NCBI RefSeq assembly: GCF_000688395.1 | Contig: NZ_JIAG01000001.1 | Span: forward strand, 62,001-126,000 | DNA from: Haematomicrobium sanguinis DSM 21259 | GTDB taxonomy: Bacteria; Actinomycetota; Actinomycetes; Actinomycetales; Micrococcaceae | DNA length: 64,000 bases | Direction of reading: 5' to 3' | In this document: one piece after another, positions 34,372-43,904 of the stretch | Position numbering within the stretch: position 1 is the first letter of the stretch | Layout: each line of letters begins with the position of its first letter | Notes under the pieces: generated by a model | Database searches by the model: none | Told to the model about the DNA's origin: nothing | The model's input: only the letters and a program-made list of their open reading frames with translations | Translations under genes and position numbers: made by a program

Positions 34372-35542
34372 AACGTCTCCGGAACGCGAGCACCCGTTGA
34401 TACACGCCGCGATAACGCTGCACGGTGTCATCGATGTCGAAACGGTCGCTGGCTAGTTTTTTAGCGGCCCGCGAGTATTCTTTGCCGCCGCGGAGCACCT
34501 CGCCGAGCGCCGCAGCGATCCGGTGCGGAGAACGCGCCGGGACAAGCAGCGAGTCTTCGATGGCCAAGAGGTGGCAGTCCCCGACGTCCGTCGTCACCAC
34601 GGGAACCCCAGCGCTCAGCGCCTCAATACCCGCCATGGGCAGCGCTTCCCCGTGCGAACTGGAAATCACCATGGCGTCGGCCCGCGCCAAAAGTACCGAC
34701 ACGTCCTTGACCGGGCCGTGCAACCGCACCCGTGCTGACACGCCGGCCCGCTCTACCAGCGCCACCAGGTCGGCATTGCTCGCGGTGACCTCGCCGCCCG
34801 CGCACTCCAGGATGGCCTGCGGATACTCCTCGCAAAATTCGGCAAAGGACCGAATGAGCGTTTCGTGGTCCTTCATCGGGTGCCAGCGCGACAGACTGAC
34901 AATGACCGGACCCTCCTGATTCTGCTCAACCGCTTCGGCCAGGTCCGGAGACCGGGTCGATGCCGGCGAAGTGCCCTGGACGGCATGGTCGATCGCGGTC
35001 CCGTTGAGAATGACTGGAATGCGACTGTGCCGGTGGTAGCCCATGGTGGCGGCATAGTTGCGAGCGGACGGTGAACACGCCACCACCGCATCAAACCGCC
35101 TGCTCAGCAACGCGACAACGCGCCCCACCACACGGGCGGCCCGCGAGGACTCGTGACCGCCACTCGTGTGCAGCGTACTGACCCGAGCCACCGCCTTACG
35201 CTCCCCCGCACGCCGCCCAGGAAAGGGCACAGTAAAGTGCAACGGGGTGAGGGCGGACACCAGATCGGATTGCATCAGGTGGGAGTGCACTACGTCGATG
35301 TCCAGGTTACGCACCAAACGGTGCAATGTGGCCAATACCGGCAATGGGTTCTTAGCGCTCTTGGCCAGGTTCCCGTAGTGCACGCTGGCCGCGGCCGAAT
35401 CCAACCTGCTGCTCAGCGCGTCCGGGCCCATAAGAACAAAAACGTGGTGTTCATCGCGGGGATCGGCACGCGCACCAATGGCCTCGATCAGAGTTTGCGC
35501 ACCACCGGTCTCCGCACTGTTGACCACATGGAGTACCTTCAT
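34361..35542 (-). CDS. Glycosyltransferase family 4
   Basis: A 393-residue GT4. N-terminal KVLHVVNSAETGGAQTLIEA binds the acceptor side; VVHSHLMQSDL near residue 86; the C-terminal sugar-nucleotide domain has VSLSRWHPMKDHETLIRSF near 235, and SSHGEALPMAGIEALSAGVPVVTTDVGD near 318-345 with the conserved Glu pair. ATG 35542 is the natural start, as it places MKVLHVV at the N terminus; it overlaps the wzy-like stop by 4 bp. It is the last gene of the minus-strand polysaccharide operon. Confidence 0.92.
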   Translation of the reverse strand: MKVLHVVNSAETGGAQTLIEAIGARADPRDEHHVFVLMGPDALSSRLDSAAASVHYGNLAKSAKNPLPVLATLHRLVRNLDIDVVHSHLMQSDLVSALTPLHFTVPFPGRRAGERKAVARVSTLHTSGGHESSRAARVVGRVVALLSRRFDAVVACSPSARNYAATMGYHRHSRIPVILNGTAIDHAVQGTSPASTRSPDLAEAVEQNQEGPVIVSLSRWHPMKDHETLIRSFAEFCEEYPQAILECAGGEVTASNADLVALVERAGVSARVRLHGPVKDVSVLLARADAMVISSSHGEALPMAGIEALSAGVPVVTTDVGDCHLLAIEDSLLVPARSPHRIAAALGEVLRGGKEYSRAAKKLASDRFDIDDTVQRYRGVYQRVLAFRRRSTR

Positions 35543-36912
35543 GTCTTCACACCCCCAAATACACTCCGCCGCTGGATGAGGTCTGCCGTGCAAGCAAACG
35601 CGGCCAACACCCAAAACGGCGCATAAAGAATTTCGGTCACGGTAAAGGACGAGACGAAAATGGCCACCACAGCCGGAAGTATGGGCACGGCCGAATCGGG
35701 CAACCCCAAAGAGCTACGCACACAGAACACGAGGAGAATCCCAAAAAGCGCAGTCCCCACTAACCCGGTACCGTAGATCACCTCCACGTACGTATTGTGC
35801 GTAAATTCCACCACAAACGCTCCGGGCGGCGTCTGGTACACCGAACGCAGGTGTTCGCCAATGGTGCCGACCCCGAACCCGGTCACCGGACGCTCCGCGA
35901 ATAAACTCATGGCCAGGTTCCAGGCCTCCAACCGGGAATCCACATTCTCACCGGCAATGTTGCTCTTTTGTTCTAACGCCTGGGAGAACCGATCGCTCAT
36001 GAACGTGACGGCCAGCCCCAACGCCACCGCCCCCAAAGCCACCACCCAGGCAAAGGCGCGGCGCCCCGAGCGCCCCACCACCAGCAGCGAGACCAAACCG
36101 AGTCCCACCGCCAAATAGGTGCCGCGAGAGAGCGTGCCGGCGGTGGCCACAAGGATCGGTAGCATCAAGAGCGCGGTCACAAGTTTTACCGGCAACGGCA
36201 CCCGGGAAGCCACGAAAACTCCCATACCAAGCATCAGCGCCGCCGCAAGCAGGACCCCGTAATCGTTGACGTCCCCGTTAATGGGGCGCATCACATCCAC
36301 TTCGCCGCGCACATAGTGCAGGATCACTCCCAAGCTGCCCACACACATGCCGGCCACGAAGGCGAGGGCGAGCAGCAGAAGGTTCTGGCGTCCGTCGCCA
36401 AACTGCATGAGCGCCAGGATCGCGAAGGCCCAGCCAAACACCGTCGCCGCGTAGCTGGTAGTGGAGATGACCTCGCCGCTCAGCGCACCCGTGACAAACA
36501 TCCAGGCTCCCAGGGCCGCCACCAGCGCCGGGATCCAGTGCATCCTTGGCCACAGTTTCCGAGCGGCAAGCGCCAGCACGGTGGAAAGCACCAGGAAAAC
36601 CACCGCAGGGCGCAACGGCATCATGGGCCATTCGTCGAAGGTCCACATGGTGCCGAGCACCGTAAAGAAGAGGAAAAGAATCAACGGCGGATAGTTAATG
36701 CAGAGCAGGAGCAGCGCTACCCCGGCTACGGCGACACCCGCCAGCGGGGCGAAAATGAAGACGCACGCGGCCAGCATGAGGCTCATTAGGCCAATCGTCA
36801 CGGCAACTTGCCACCGCACTAACGGCGTGAGCATCGATCGGCCGCGCTCAGCGACCTGCCCGCGCTCGGAGGCAACGGAGGATTCCGGCAACGTCACATC
36901 GACCGCGTTCAT
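35539..36912 (-). CDS. O-antigen polymerase/ligase-like protein (Wzy)
   Basis: A 457-residue membrane protein with about 11-12 helices. The late region with a large external loop has the ligase/polymerase signature: SRLEAWNLAMSLFAERPVTGFGVGTIGEHL near 320-350 and FTHNTYVEVIYGTGLVG near 370. It would polymerise lipid-linked repeat units outside the membrane. The first 30 residues are hydrophilic. Both ends overlap their neighbours by 4 bp, so the operon is tightly coupled. Confidence 0.88.
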   Translation of the reverse strand: MNAVDVTLPESSVASERGQVAERGRSMLTPLVRWQVAVTIGLMSLMLAACVFIFAPLAGVAVAGVALLLLCINYPPLILFLFFTVLGTMWTFDEWPMMPLRPAVVFLVLSTVLALAARKLWPRMHWIPALVAALGAWMFVTGALSGEVISTTSYAATVFGWAFAILALMQFGDGRQNLLLLALAFVAGMCVGSLGVILHYVRGEVDVMRPINGDVNDYGVLLAAALMLGMGVFVASRVPLPVKLVTALLMLPILVATAGTLSRGTYLAVGLGLVSLLVVGRSGRRAFAWVVALGAVALGLAVTFMSDRFSQALEQKSNIAGENVDSRLEAWNLAMSLFAERPVTGFGVGTIGEHLRSVYQTPPGAFVVEFTHNTYVEVIYGTGLVGTALFGILLVFCVRSSLGLPDSAVPILPAVVAIFVSSFTVTEILYAPFWVLAAFACTADLIQRRSVFGGVKT

Positions 36913-37910
36913 CGCTCCATGCCAGCCCTGAAACCTGTTTTTGCGTCCCGCTTGGCTAGATGCCAGCGCAGCGCAAGCGTACCGCCGGGGACACGCGAGA
37001 CGAGGGCTTTCGCTTGGACGGCGCGCTGCCCGCGCAACAACTTTGCCGCCCCGCGGATTTCACGACCGGCATCGCGCAGACGCCCCGCGCGCAAAAGTTG
37101 CTCAAACCGGCCAAGCCGCTGGGAGGGCGGCCCCATCTCGATCCGCGCTCGTGCGATCGCGGCTTCGCGTTCGCTCATCTCGTCGCCAAAACGTTCCAGC
37201 GCCCGATTCATCACCTCGGTCTCCGCGGCGTAGACCCGCTCACCATTGCTTGACACCGACTCGCCCGTCCACCGATACAGCGCCTGCGGCTCCTCCTGAC
37301 GCAAAATCTCCCAACCGCCGAACGCGGCGCGCAACCACAAATCCCAGTCCTCGCAGGCGCGCAGACCTTCATCAAAAACACCGATATCACGGACCAGCGC
37401 CCGCGGAAAAACACTGAAAATACTGCACACGTTGGCGCGTAGCATCGCCTCGCGCACCCGCTCGGGTCCGGGATGCGGGTCGCGGAAAAAAGTTCGCCCC
37501 CCTGCCACACCGGCAGGGTTAAGCACGACGGCGTTGCAGGTCACCAATGCTCGGGGGCGCCCGTGTTCCACGAGCATCTCGATCGCACGGCTCAGGTATG
37601 CAGGTAGCAGAATGTCATCGGCGTCCACAATGGCCAGGTATTCTCCGGAAGCCGCCTCGATAGCTCGATTGCGGGCGGCTGCTTGGCCGCGATTGTCCTG
37701 GGCCAGTACGCGAATGCCGATTCGCGAACCGGGCGCCCAGAGCGTCGCGAAGTGTTCGGCAATTGCGCGGGTTCGATCCTGCGAGCCGTCGTCGACAATG
37801 ACGAGTTCAATGGGCCCGGGATAATCCTGTGTCAGGACACTTCCGATCATTCCTGGAAGGGTGTCCTCCGCGTTATAGGCGGCGGTGATAATACTGACCG
37901 ACGGTTTCAC
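36909..37910 (-). CDS. Glycosyltransferase family 2
   Basis: A 333-residue GT-A enzyme. SIITAAYNAEDTLPGMIGSVLTQ at the N terminus, IVDDGSQDRTRAIAE near 40, the metal-binding DADD near residue 95 and the EDWDLWLRAAFGGW acceptor-side motif near 190 are intact. The C-terminal 80 residues are basic and helical. The start is GTG at 37910, which overlaps the preceding TGA (GTGA); longer frames to 38093 run into that gene. Confidence 0.92.
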   Translation of the reverse strand: MKPSVSIITAAYNAEDTLPGMIGSVLTQDYPGPIELVIVDDGSQDRTRAIAEHFATLWAPGSRIGIRVLAQDNRGQAAARNRAIEAASGEYLAIVDADDILLPAYLSRAIEMLVEHGRPRALVTCNAVVLNPAGVAGGRTFFRDPHPGPERVREAMLRANVCSIFSVFPRALVRDIGVFDEGLRACEDWDLWLRAAFGGWEILRQEEPQALYRWTGESVSSNGERVYAAETEVMNRALERFGDEMSEREAAIARARIEMGPPSQRLGRFEQLLRAGRLRDAGREIRGAAKLLRGQRAVQAKALVSRVPGGTLALRWHLAKRDAKTGFRAGMER

Positions 37911-39010
37911 GTGGTGTCCCCTTGGCGCAACAACCGGCGATAAAGATCTTCCCAGCGCTCCAGGGAGCGCTCGAGGGTGAGTTTCTCCACAAGCTCTCGG
38001 CCCTGATCGGCCCTGCGTTGCGCTTCGCCCTTGCTTGTCAACGCCTCCACGAGTGTCTGGGCGAGCATGCTTGGATCTCCCGGTTGCACGCACCAGCCAC
38101 CTTGGGTTCCATGTACGAGTTCCGAAATGCCGCCGACGTCGCTGGCCACCACCGGGACGCGGTGCGCGAAGGCTTCCAAAATCACGTTGGGCAGGCCCTC
38201 ACTCAGTGACGGCACCACGAGAAGTTCCGCCTCGGCGAGGAATTGTTCGGGCTGTGCAAAGTCCCGCAGTTCAACGCTTGCGGCAAGCACGGGGTCGGCG
38301 GCGATCCGTTCGCGTAGGGCGCGTTGCAGTTCGATTTCCTCGGCAGCCTTGGCGGGCCCGGCCATGACCAGCCGCGCAGACGGTACGCGTTCAATGACCT
38401 GCGGCCAGGCATCGAGGAGGTTCTGGTGTCCCTTGCGCCAGTCCACCCGGGCGAGCATGTGGACCCGATCAGCTACCGGATTCCGCTCCGGTTGCGGCGG
38501 AACGTCGACACCTAAATAGACGGTGTCGGTCTTGAGGGGGTCCGCTCCCCGGCGCACCGCATTATCGGTGACCGCGACGGCGCAACCGACAATAGCGTCA
38601 GCCTCTCGGTAACTGAGTTTGTCCAGGGCCCGTAGCAGCCCGCCCTTCCACTCGTCCAGACCCACTTCGGCAACGATGGAGAGTGGGCGGTGCCCCTTGG
38701 GCAAGGTCGCGGCGACCAACGGCCCCCACAGGTTGGGGGTGGGAGCCCAAGCGTGGAACACCTCGGGTCTCTCCTCGCGCAGGATTGCACGTACCTGACG
38801 CAAAAAGGCGAGGTCAACCTTGGCGGTTTTATTCAGTACCGCGGTGGGAACCACCTCGGCGAGGGCGTCCACCAGGGGTCCGGGCCGCACCACAATGACA
38901 CTGTGTTCGAACTCGGGGTTGTTCCGGCGCGCGTGCACCTTTAAAAGAGAGAGGAGCTGCCGCTCCGCTCCGCCCATCTCCGCCCCAGTGAGGTGAAATA
39001 CCTTTTTCAT
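37907..39010 (-). CDS. Glycosyltransferase family 4
   Basis: A 367-residue GT4 with KKVFHLTGAEMGGAERQLLSLL at the N terminus, FHAWAPTPNLWGPLVA near 85, LARVDWRKGHQNLLDAW near 186, and the SLSEGLPNVILEAFAHRVPVVASDVGG region near 270-296 containing the conserved Glu pair. It differs clearly from the other two GT4 enzymes of this locus. Start overlaps the stop of the chain-length gene (ATGA-type overlap). Confidence 0.92.
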   Translation of the reverse strand: MKKVFHLTGAEMGGAERQLLSLLKVHARRNNPEFEHSVIVVRPGPLVDALAEVVPTAVLNKTAKVDLAFLRQVRAILREERPEVFHAWAPTPNLWGPLVAATLPKGHRPLSIVAEVGLDEWKGGLLRALDKLSYREADAIVGCAVAVTDNAVRRGADPLKTDTVYLGVDVPPQPERNPVADRVHMLARVDWRKGHQNLLDAWPQVIERVPSARLVMAGPAKAAEEIELQRALRERIAADPVLAASVELRDFAQPEQFLAEAELLVVPSLSEGLPNVILEAFAHRVPVVASDVGGISELVHGTQGGWCVQPGDPSMLAQTLVEALTSKGEAQRRADQGRELVEKLTLERSLERWEDLYRRLLRQGDTT

Positions 39011-39687
39011 CCGCTATTGACATCCAGTTTTCGACGATTGCGGAGCAACCAATAACCGCCGGCGGCGATAAATGCTCCGGTGACACCGGTGGCCGCAATG
39101 ACCAATATCGAGGAGGGGGTGGAGCTCTTGGTCGGCGGAATAGCCGAGGTCACCACGCGTAGCGCGGCGCCCGAGCCGGTGAGCGATTGCTTCACCTTGT
39201 CTGAGGAGGTCATCACATCTTGGTAGGTCCGCGCGACGTTGACGGCGCTCTCCGGGGTGTCGGCGGTCACCCGTACGCTAAAGAGAAGCGGCGAGTTCGG
39301 GATGAGTTGTTCCACGGCCGTGTACTCGACATCCTCACCGACGCGTTGAGCCACGACGTCTGAAGTGGAGACGTCGCTCGTGAGTGCCGCGACCACGGGG
39401 GTGAGCAGTGTCAACTGCCCCGGGTCGGTTGGTGGGAGCTCACTGTTAGAGCCCTGGGTCGTCGGCAGGCTGGCCCCCGGGATGAGCGCAAAGGTGCTCG
39501 TGGCAACATATTTGTCCGCGCGACTCGCGTTCACGACCAGCCCGGCGCCGAGTCCCACCAGCGCGCCGATGGCGATGACGGCCAGATAACGCACCCAAAG
39601 GGGTGGGCGCTTTGCGGTGTCGGTGCTCGCAGGTGGATTCTGCTGCGCCACGGACGCCGAGGCGTCCGTCTGCGTATCTTTGCTCAT
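39007..39687 (-). CDS. Chain-length/CapA-type membrane protein without kinase
   Basis: A 226-residue protein with two membrane helices, one near residues 33-52 (YLAVIAIGALVGLGAGLVV) and one near 195-213, and an extracytoplasmic part between them, as in Wzz/CapA/VpsC-type polysaccharide co-polymerases. The first 28 residues are a hydrophilic cytoplasmic lead. There is no Walker motif, and no tyrosine kinase or phosphatase gene elsewhere in the locus. Overlaps wzx and the next GT by 4 bp each. Confidence 0.8.
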   Translation of the reverse strand: MSKDTQTDASASVAQQNPPASTDTAKRPPLWVRYLAVIAIGALVGLGAGLVVNASRADKYVATSTFALIPGASLPTTQGSNSELPPTDPGQLTLLTPVVAALTSDVSTSDVVAQRVGEDVEYTAVEQLIPNSPLLFSVRVTADTPESAVNVARTYQDVMTSSDKVKQSLTGSGAALRVVTSAIPPTKSSTPSSILVIAATGVTGAFIAAGGYWLLRNRRKLDVNSG

Positions 39688-41306
39688 ACCGTTGTATTTT
39701 CCCGTCTGATTATTGCCGCAATCCAGGAACGTGCAGCGTGGGGTAGCGACGATAGTTTTCCGCGCACCGAATCTAGGTCATTGTCGCGAAGCGGTTTTAT
39801 GGCGGGGACGCCCAGCAGGATTCCGGCCAATGCGAGAATCGCGCCAAGTGCCAATGCCACCAGCGTGGGCAGCCCCGCGATCCAGGACACGAGTCCGCCT
39901 GCGCCCACTACCAGCACAATTGCCAGGTAGCGCAATAGGTCTGTCAGGCGGGTCATGGGCAGGTTAGCTGTGCGTTTGGCCGTCCAGGCCAGCGCGAGGG
40001 CGAGGCACAACTGCCCCACAGAATTTGCGATGGCGGCACCGTATATTCCCCACGCCGGGATGAGCGCGAGGTCGAGTCCAATCGTAAAGACGGCGGCGAC
40101 CGATTGGGCTAGTACCACGTGTCTCACCTTGTTGAAGGCCATTAAGGTTGCGGTGATGACAGCGATGGAGGACGCGGTCAGCACCGGAATTACCCCGGCT
40201 ATCAGCACGACATCCGCGGCCGCCCGGTACTGTTCGCCCCACAGCAGCTTCACCAGCGGCGCCCCGATCGCCAGCAGCAGCCCCGAGGCGACGGCGCTCA
40301 CCACCATCAAGACCCGGAGCCCGACGTCAAAACCAATACGTACCGCAGCTTCGCGCCCGGCCGCTAGTAGCGTGGTCACGGTCGGCAAAATGACCGGGAC
40401 CAACGCCATGGGAACCTGAATCGCCGCGGTTACCGCCGCAAACGCCACCGCGTAGTAAGCGATTTGCGCGGGCTCATCGGTATGGAAGATGGCTAAGAAT
40501 GCCAATTCGCTGCGCTGAACCACCACAGTGTGCAGTAACACCGCAAATCCGGCCAGGACCGCGAATCTCAGCATGGACCCGACGCGCCCGTCCCCTGTGC
40601 TCGCGGGGTCGATAGCGGACACGGGCGGCTCAAGATCTTGTGTCTCCGCTGGCGCATCGGCGCTTGCCAGGGCGCGCACCGAGCGCACCAAGAGGGTTGC
40701 AGTGATCGCAGCAGAAGCCGCCGTCGCAAGCGCGGAAATCCACAACACCTCGTTCACACCGGCTCCCATCAGCAACGCGATGATCGAAGCGGGAAGCGAC
40801 AGCAACTGGGTTACCAGGCTCACCAGCATCGCGCGGCGGAAGCGGTGCAGCCCTTGCAGACCCTGCGCCGCGACCCCGTGGAAGGTGGCGGCGAAGGCAT
40901 AGAGGGCGGCCGCCGTCCACGCGGACACTCTGTCGCTTTCATAAAACTGGGCGACCACCACGCAGGTGGCGGCAGCGGCTAAGGCGGGAAGAATGGTGAT
41001 CCGCAACGCCGCGAAGGTCAATCGGCGCATGTCTTCTCCGCGGTGGGCTCCCAATGCTTGCGCGAGCCAACGTTGCAACGCCAGCGGCAATCCCAGCACA
41101 AAAACCAAGGACGCCATGGTGGCGGTGAAGATCAAAAAGGAGAGAACGCCCTGCTCTGCGGGCCCAAGAGTGCGAGCAAGAATGACGGAAAGGACGAGAG
41201 TCAGGATTTGCGGAAGTGCGGTCGCTGCGACATTCCATGCCGCTCCCTGCGACACGGACTTTACCGAAATGTGTGCGTCATTGTTACGCACAGTTGATTC
41301 GCCCAA
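39684..41306 (-). CDS. Lipid-linked oligosaccharide flippase (Wzx/MOP family)
   Basis: A 540-residue membrane protein with about 14 helices. The start (SVSQGAAWNVAATALPQILTLVLSVILARTLGPAEQGVLSF) is typical of Wzx/RfbX proteins of the MOP superfamily, which flip the undecaprenyl-linked repeat unit. A hydrophilic loop near 215-240 and a basic C-terminal tail are present. It is the first gene of the minus-strand operon; 143 bp separate it from the divergent aminotransferase gene, where both promoters must lie. Confidence 0.92.
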   Translation of the reverse strand: MGESTVRNNDAHISVKSVSQGAAWNVAATALPQILTLVLSVILARTLGPAEQGVLSFLIFTATMASLVFVLGLPLALQRWLAQALGAHRGEDMRRLTFAALRITILPALAAAATCVVVAQFYESDRVSAWTAAALYAFAATFHGVAAQGLQGLHRFRRAMLVSLVTQLLSLPASIIALLMGAGVNEVLWISALATAASAAITATLLVRSVRALASADAPAETQDLEPPVSAIDPASTGDGRVGSMLRFAVLAGFAVLLHTVVVQRSELAFLAIFHTDEPAQIAYYAVAFAAVTAAIQVPMALVPVILPTVTTLLAAGREAAVRIGFDVGLRVLMVVSAVASGLLLAIGAPLVKLLWGEQYRAAADVVLIAGVIPVLTASSIAVITATLMAFNKVRHVVLAQSVAAVFTIGLDLALIPAWGIYGAAIANSVGQLCLALALAWTAKRTANLPMTRLTDLLRYLAIVLVVGAGGLVSWIAGLPTLVALALGAILALAGILLGVPAIKPLRDNDLDSVRGKLSSLPHAARSWIAAIIRRENTTV

Positions 41307-41449
41307 CGACTAGTCCCCCCGGATACTTCGTGCCACCGCGAACACTGTTCGAGGTAACGGGCCACGGACAGTTTAGCGTTAATCACCGGCCAGCCCATAA
41401 GCTGGAGTCAGCCCATGACCCAGACCACTTTTGACCCGGTGAGGACCCT

Positions 41450-42652
41450 ATGAACACCCCGCGCCTTTCCCAGCGAGTCGCCGCCATTGCCGAATCCGCC
41501 ACCCTTGCCGTGGATGCCAAAGCGAAGGCGTTGAAGGCAGAGGGGCGCCCCGTGATTGGTTTCGCCGCCGGCGAGCCGGATTTCCCCACTCCCGCCTCTA
41601 TTGTGGACGCGGCCGTCGAGGCGGCGCGGGACCCTCGCTACCACCGCTACTCCCCTACCGCTGGCTTGCCGGCGCTGCGCGAGGCGATTGCAAAGAAAAC
41701 ACGCCGTGATTCCGGGATCGACATTGAGCCGAGCCAAGTTCTGGTGACCAACGGCGGCAAGCAGGCCGTCTTCCAGGCGTTCGCGACCATCCTTGACCCG
41801 GGCGACGAGGTCCTCGTGCCCACCCCGTACTGGACCTCTTACCCCGAGATGATCCGCCTGGCTGGGGGCGTGCCCGTCGAGGTGTTTGCCGGTGCGGATC
41901 AGGAGTACAAGGTCACGGTGGAACAGCTTGCCGCCGCGCGCACGCCCAAAACCAAGGCATTGCTCTTCGTTTCCCCGTCCAACCCGACCGGCGCCGTGTA
42001 TTCTCCGGAGGCCACGGCAGAGATCGGAGCCTGGGCCGCGGCCGAGGGCCTTTTTGTGCTCACCGATGAGATTTATGAGCATTTGACCTACGACGGCGTT
42101 CCCTTCACTTCGATCGCGAAGGTCACCCCGGAGTTGGGAGACAGAGCGATTATTCTCAACGGGGTTGCCAAAACGTATGCGATGACCGGGTGGCGGGTTG
42201 GCTGGATGATCGCGGCACCGGACCTTATCAAGGGCGCAACCAACCTGCAGTCCCACTCCACCTCCAATGTGTCCAACGTGTCGCAAATGGCGGCGCTCGC
42301 TGCGGTCTCCGGGCCACTGGATGAAGTCGAGGAAATGAAAAAGGCATTCCTGCGTCGCCGCAACATGATGGTGGACGCTTTTGCCGAGATCGAAGGAATC
42401 ACCTGCCCCACCCCCGAGGGCGCTTTTTACGTCTACCCGGACGTGCGCGGAGTGTTGGGCCGGGATCACTACGGCGAACGCACCAACACCTCGGCCGAAC
42501 TCGCAGAATTGATCTTGGAGAGGGCCGAGGTTGCGCTCGTCCCCGGGGAGGCATTCGGTCCTAGCGGTTACTTGCGCCTCTCCTACGCGTGCAGCGATGA
42601 CGATGTTCGCGAAGGCATGTCACGCATCCAAAAATTTTTCACCCACTCCTAG
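41450..42652 (+). CDS. Class I PLP aminotransferase (aspartate aminotransferase type)
   Basis: A 400-residue fold-type I aminotransferase, most like aspartate aminotransferase of the Ib group. [11 protein letters not shown] (substrate arm), [13 protein letters not shown] near residue 180, [11 protein letters not shown] near 206, Lys241 in [16 protein letters not shown] as the PLP Schiff-base residue and a C-terminal [12 protein letters not shown] with the carboxylate-binding Arg. The ATG overlaps the stop of a 12-codon reading frame that begins at 41415. A PspC protein gene follows 21 bp after it. Confidence 0.92.
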   Translation: MNTPRLSQRVAAIAESATLAVDAKAKALKAEGRPVIGFAAGEPDFPTPASIVDAAVEAARDPRYHRYSPTAGLPALREAIAKKTRRDSGIDIEPSQVLVTNGGKQAVFQAFATILDPGDEVLVPTPYWTSYPEMIRLAGGVPVEVFAGADQEYKVTVEQLAAARTPKTKALLFVSPSNPTGAVYSPEATAEIGAWAAAEGLFVLTDEIYEHLTYDGVPFTSIAKVTPELGDRAIILNGVAKTYAMTGWRVGWMIAAPDLIKGATNLQSHSTSNVSNVSQMAALAAVSGPLDEVEEMKKAFLRRRNMMVDAFAEIEGITCPTPEGAFYVYPDVRGVLGRDHYGERTNTSAELAELILERAEVALVPGEAFGPSGYLRLSYACSDDDVREGMSRIQKFFTHS

Positions 42653-42673
42653 CCGAATCCACCAAGGAGAATC

Positions 42674-42931
42674 ATGAACAGCTTTTTTGACGCGCTCCGC
42701 AAGTCCCCCATCAAGCGGGGGCCCAAAGGGCTCATCGGCGGGGTCTGCGCCGGTATTGCCGCTAAGTTCGGGTGGGACGTACTAGTGGTGCGGATTGTCA
42801 TGCTGGCACTCATCCTGTTGCCGGTCTTGTCCATTCCGGTGTACGTGGCTCTGTGGGTGCTGCTGCCAAATCAGGACGGAAAGATCCTGGCACAATCCGC
42901 GGTCAAAGCCATCGAGAACCGCAAGCGCTAA
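42674..42931 (+). CDS. PspC-domain protein
   Basis: An 85-residue protein with the PspC motif GLIGGVCAGIAAKFGWDVLVVRIV (residues 19-42) and a hydrophobic helix ending YVALWVLLPNQDG. PspC-domain proteins act in envelope-stress sensing or are stand-alone membrane proteins of unknown role. AAGGAG lies 7 bp before the ATG. It is probably co-transcribed with the aminotransferase. Confidence 0.88.
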   Translation: MNSFFDALRKSPIKRGPKGLIGGVCAGIAAKFGWDVLVVRIVMLALILLPVLSIPVYVALWVLLPNQDGKILAQSAVKAIENRKR

Positions 42932-42942
42932 CCGCTTTTCCG

Positions 42943-42960
42943 GTCAACCGATCGGTTGAC
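42943..42960. promoter_or_regulatory. 18-bp perfect palindrome, operator-like
   Basis: GTCAACCGATCGGTTGAC is exactly palindromic and overlaps a TTGACA (42956-42961). It lies between pspC and the ABC transporter gene. No good -10 is found 16-18 bp downstream of the TTGACA, so promoter assignment is uncertain. TetR-type regulators often bind such sites. Confidence 0.55.
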
Positions 42961-43019
42961 AAGACCCATCCCCCGAGTGGGTGTTCCCGTGCCGCTCGGG
43001 TGGGCGCAACGATGGGTAA

Positions 43020-43904
43020 ATGGGAAACGCAATCAGTGTTGAAAACCTCGTCAAGACCTACACCACAGGAAAAAACGGTGCCCTCAACGCGGTTGATGGG
43101 CTAGACCTCAACATTCGCGAAGGCGAATGCTTCTGCCTACTCGGGCCCAACGGCGCCGGGAAGTCCACCACGGTAGAAATGCTGGAGGGCCAGCGGAAAC
43201 CCAGTTCGGGCACCATCAGCGTCCTGGGTTACCACCCCTGGGAGGCGGGCCCCGAGTTTAAGGCGCGCATCGGCGTCGTGCTTCAGGAAGCCTCGGATGG
43301 CTCACTCTTCACGGTGGCGCAGGTAATGCGCCAACTGGCCGCTCTCTACCCCAATCCTGCCAACATTGAGGAGCTCGTGGCGGCGGTGGGTCTTTCCGAA
43401 AAATGGGGTGCGAAGGTGAAGTCGCTTTCCGGCGGGCAGCGGCGGCGTCTGGATGTGGCGCTAGGGATTGTGGGGCGCCCCGAGGTGCTGTTTTTGGATG
43501 AGCCGACCACCGGGTTCGATCCGATTTCGCGGCGGCAGTTCTGGGATCTAATCCGCACACTGCACGCGGAAGGCACCACGATTGTGCTGACCACCCACTA
43601 CCTGGACGAGGCCGAGGCGCTTGCCGATCGCATCGGCATCATTAACCACGGAGTCAAGATCGCCGAAGGGAACCCGCAGGAAATTGGCGGACCGGATGCG
43701 CGGACTCCGCGCGTGCGCTGGCTCGGCCCGGACGGACACGTTCACGAGCGCATCACCAGTGAACCGACCGAACTGTTACGCCAGCTCATGCCGGACAGTG
43801 GCGAAATTCGGGACTTGCAGATTGTCCGGCCGAGTTTGGAGGACGTCTATGTAGAACTCGTCGGCGAGCAGAACGAAGCAGAGAAAGTGGAGGTCAGCGC
43901 ATGA
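43020..43904 (+). CDS. ABC exporter ATPase (DrrA-like)
   Basis: A 294-residue ATPase of an ABC-2 exporter. Walker A GPNGAGKST near residues 43-51, signature LSGGQRRRLD near 137-146, Walker B LFLDEPTTGFD near 158-168, H-loop LTTHY near 190. The C-terminal 80 residues form an accessory domain as in drug-resistance exporters of the DrrA type. The ATG has no strong Shine-Dalgarno. It overlaps the permease gene by 4 bp and precedes a two-component system, which suggests regulated export of a drug, lipid or peptide. Confidence 0.93.
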   Translation: MGNAISVENLVKTYTTGKNGALNAVDGLDLNIREGECFCLLGPNGAGKSTTVEMLEGQRKPSSGTISVLGYHPWEAGPEFKARIGVVLQEASDGSLFTVAQVMRQLAALYPNPANIEELVAAVGLSEKWGAKVKSLSGGQRRRLDVALGIVGRPEVLFLDEPTTGFDPISRRQFWDLIRTLHAEGTTIVLTTHYLDEAEALADRIGIINHGVKIAEGNPQEIGGPDARTPRVRWLGPDGHVHERITSEPTELLRQLMPDSGEIRDLQIVRPSLEDVYVELVGEQNEAEKVEVSA

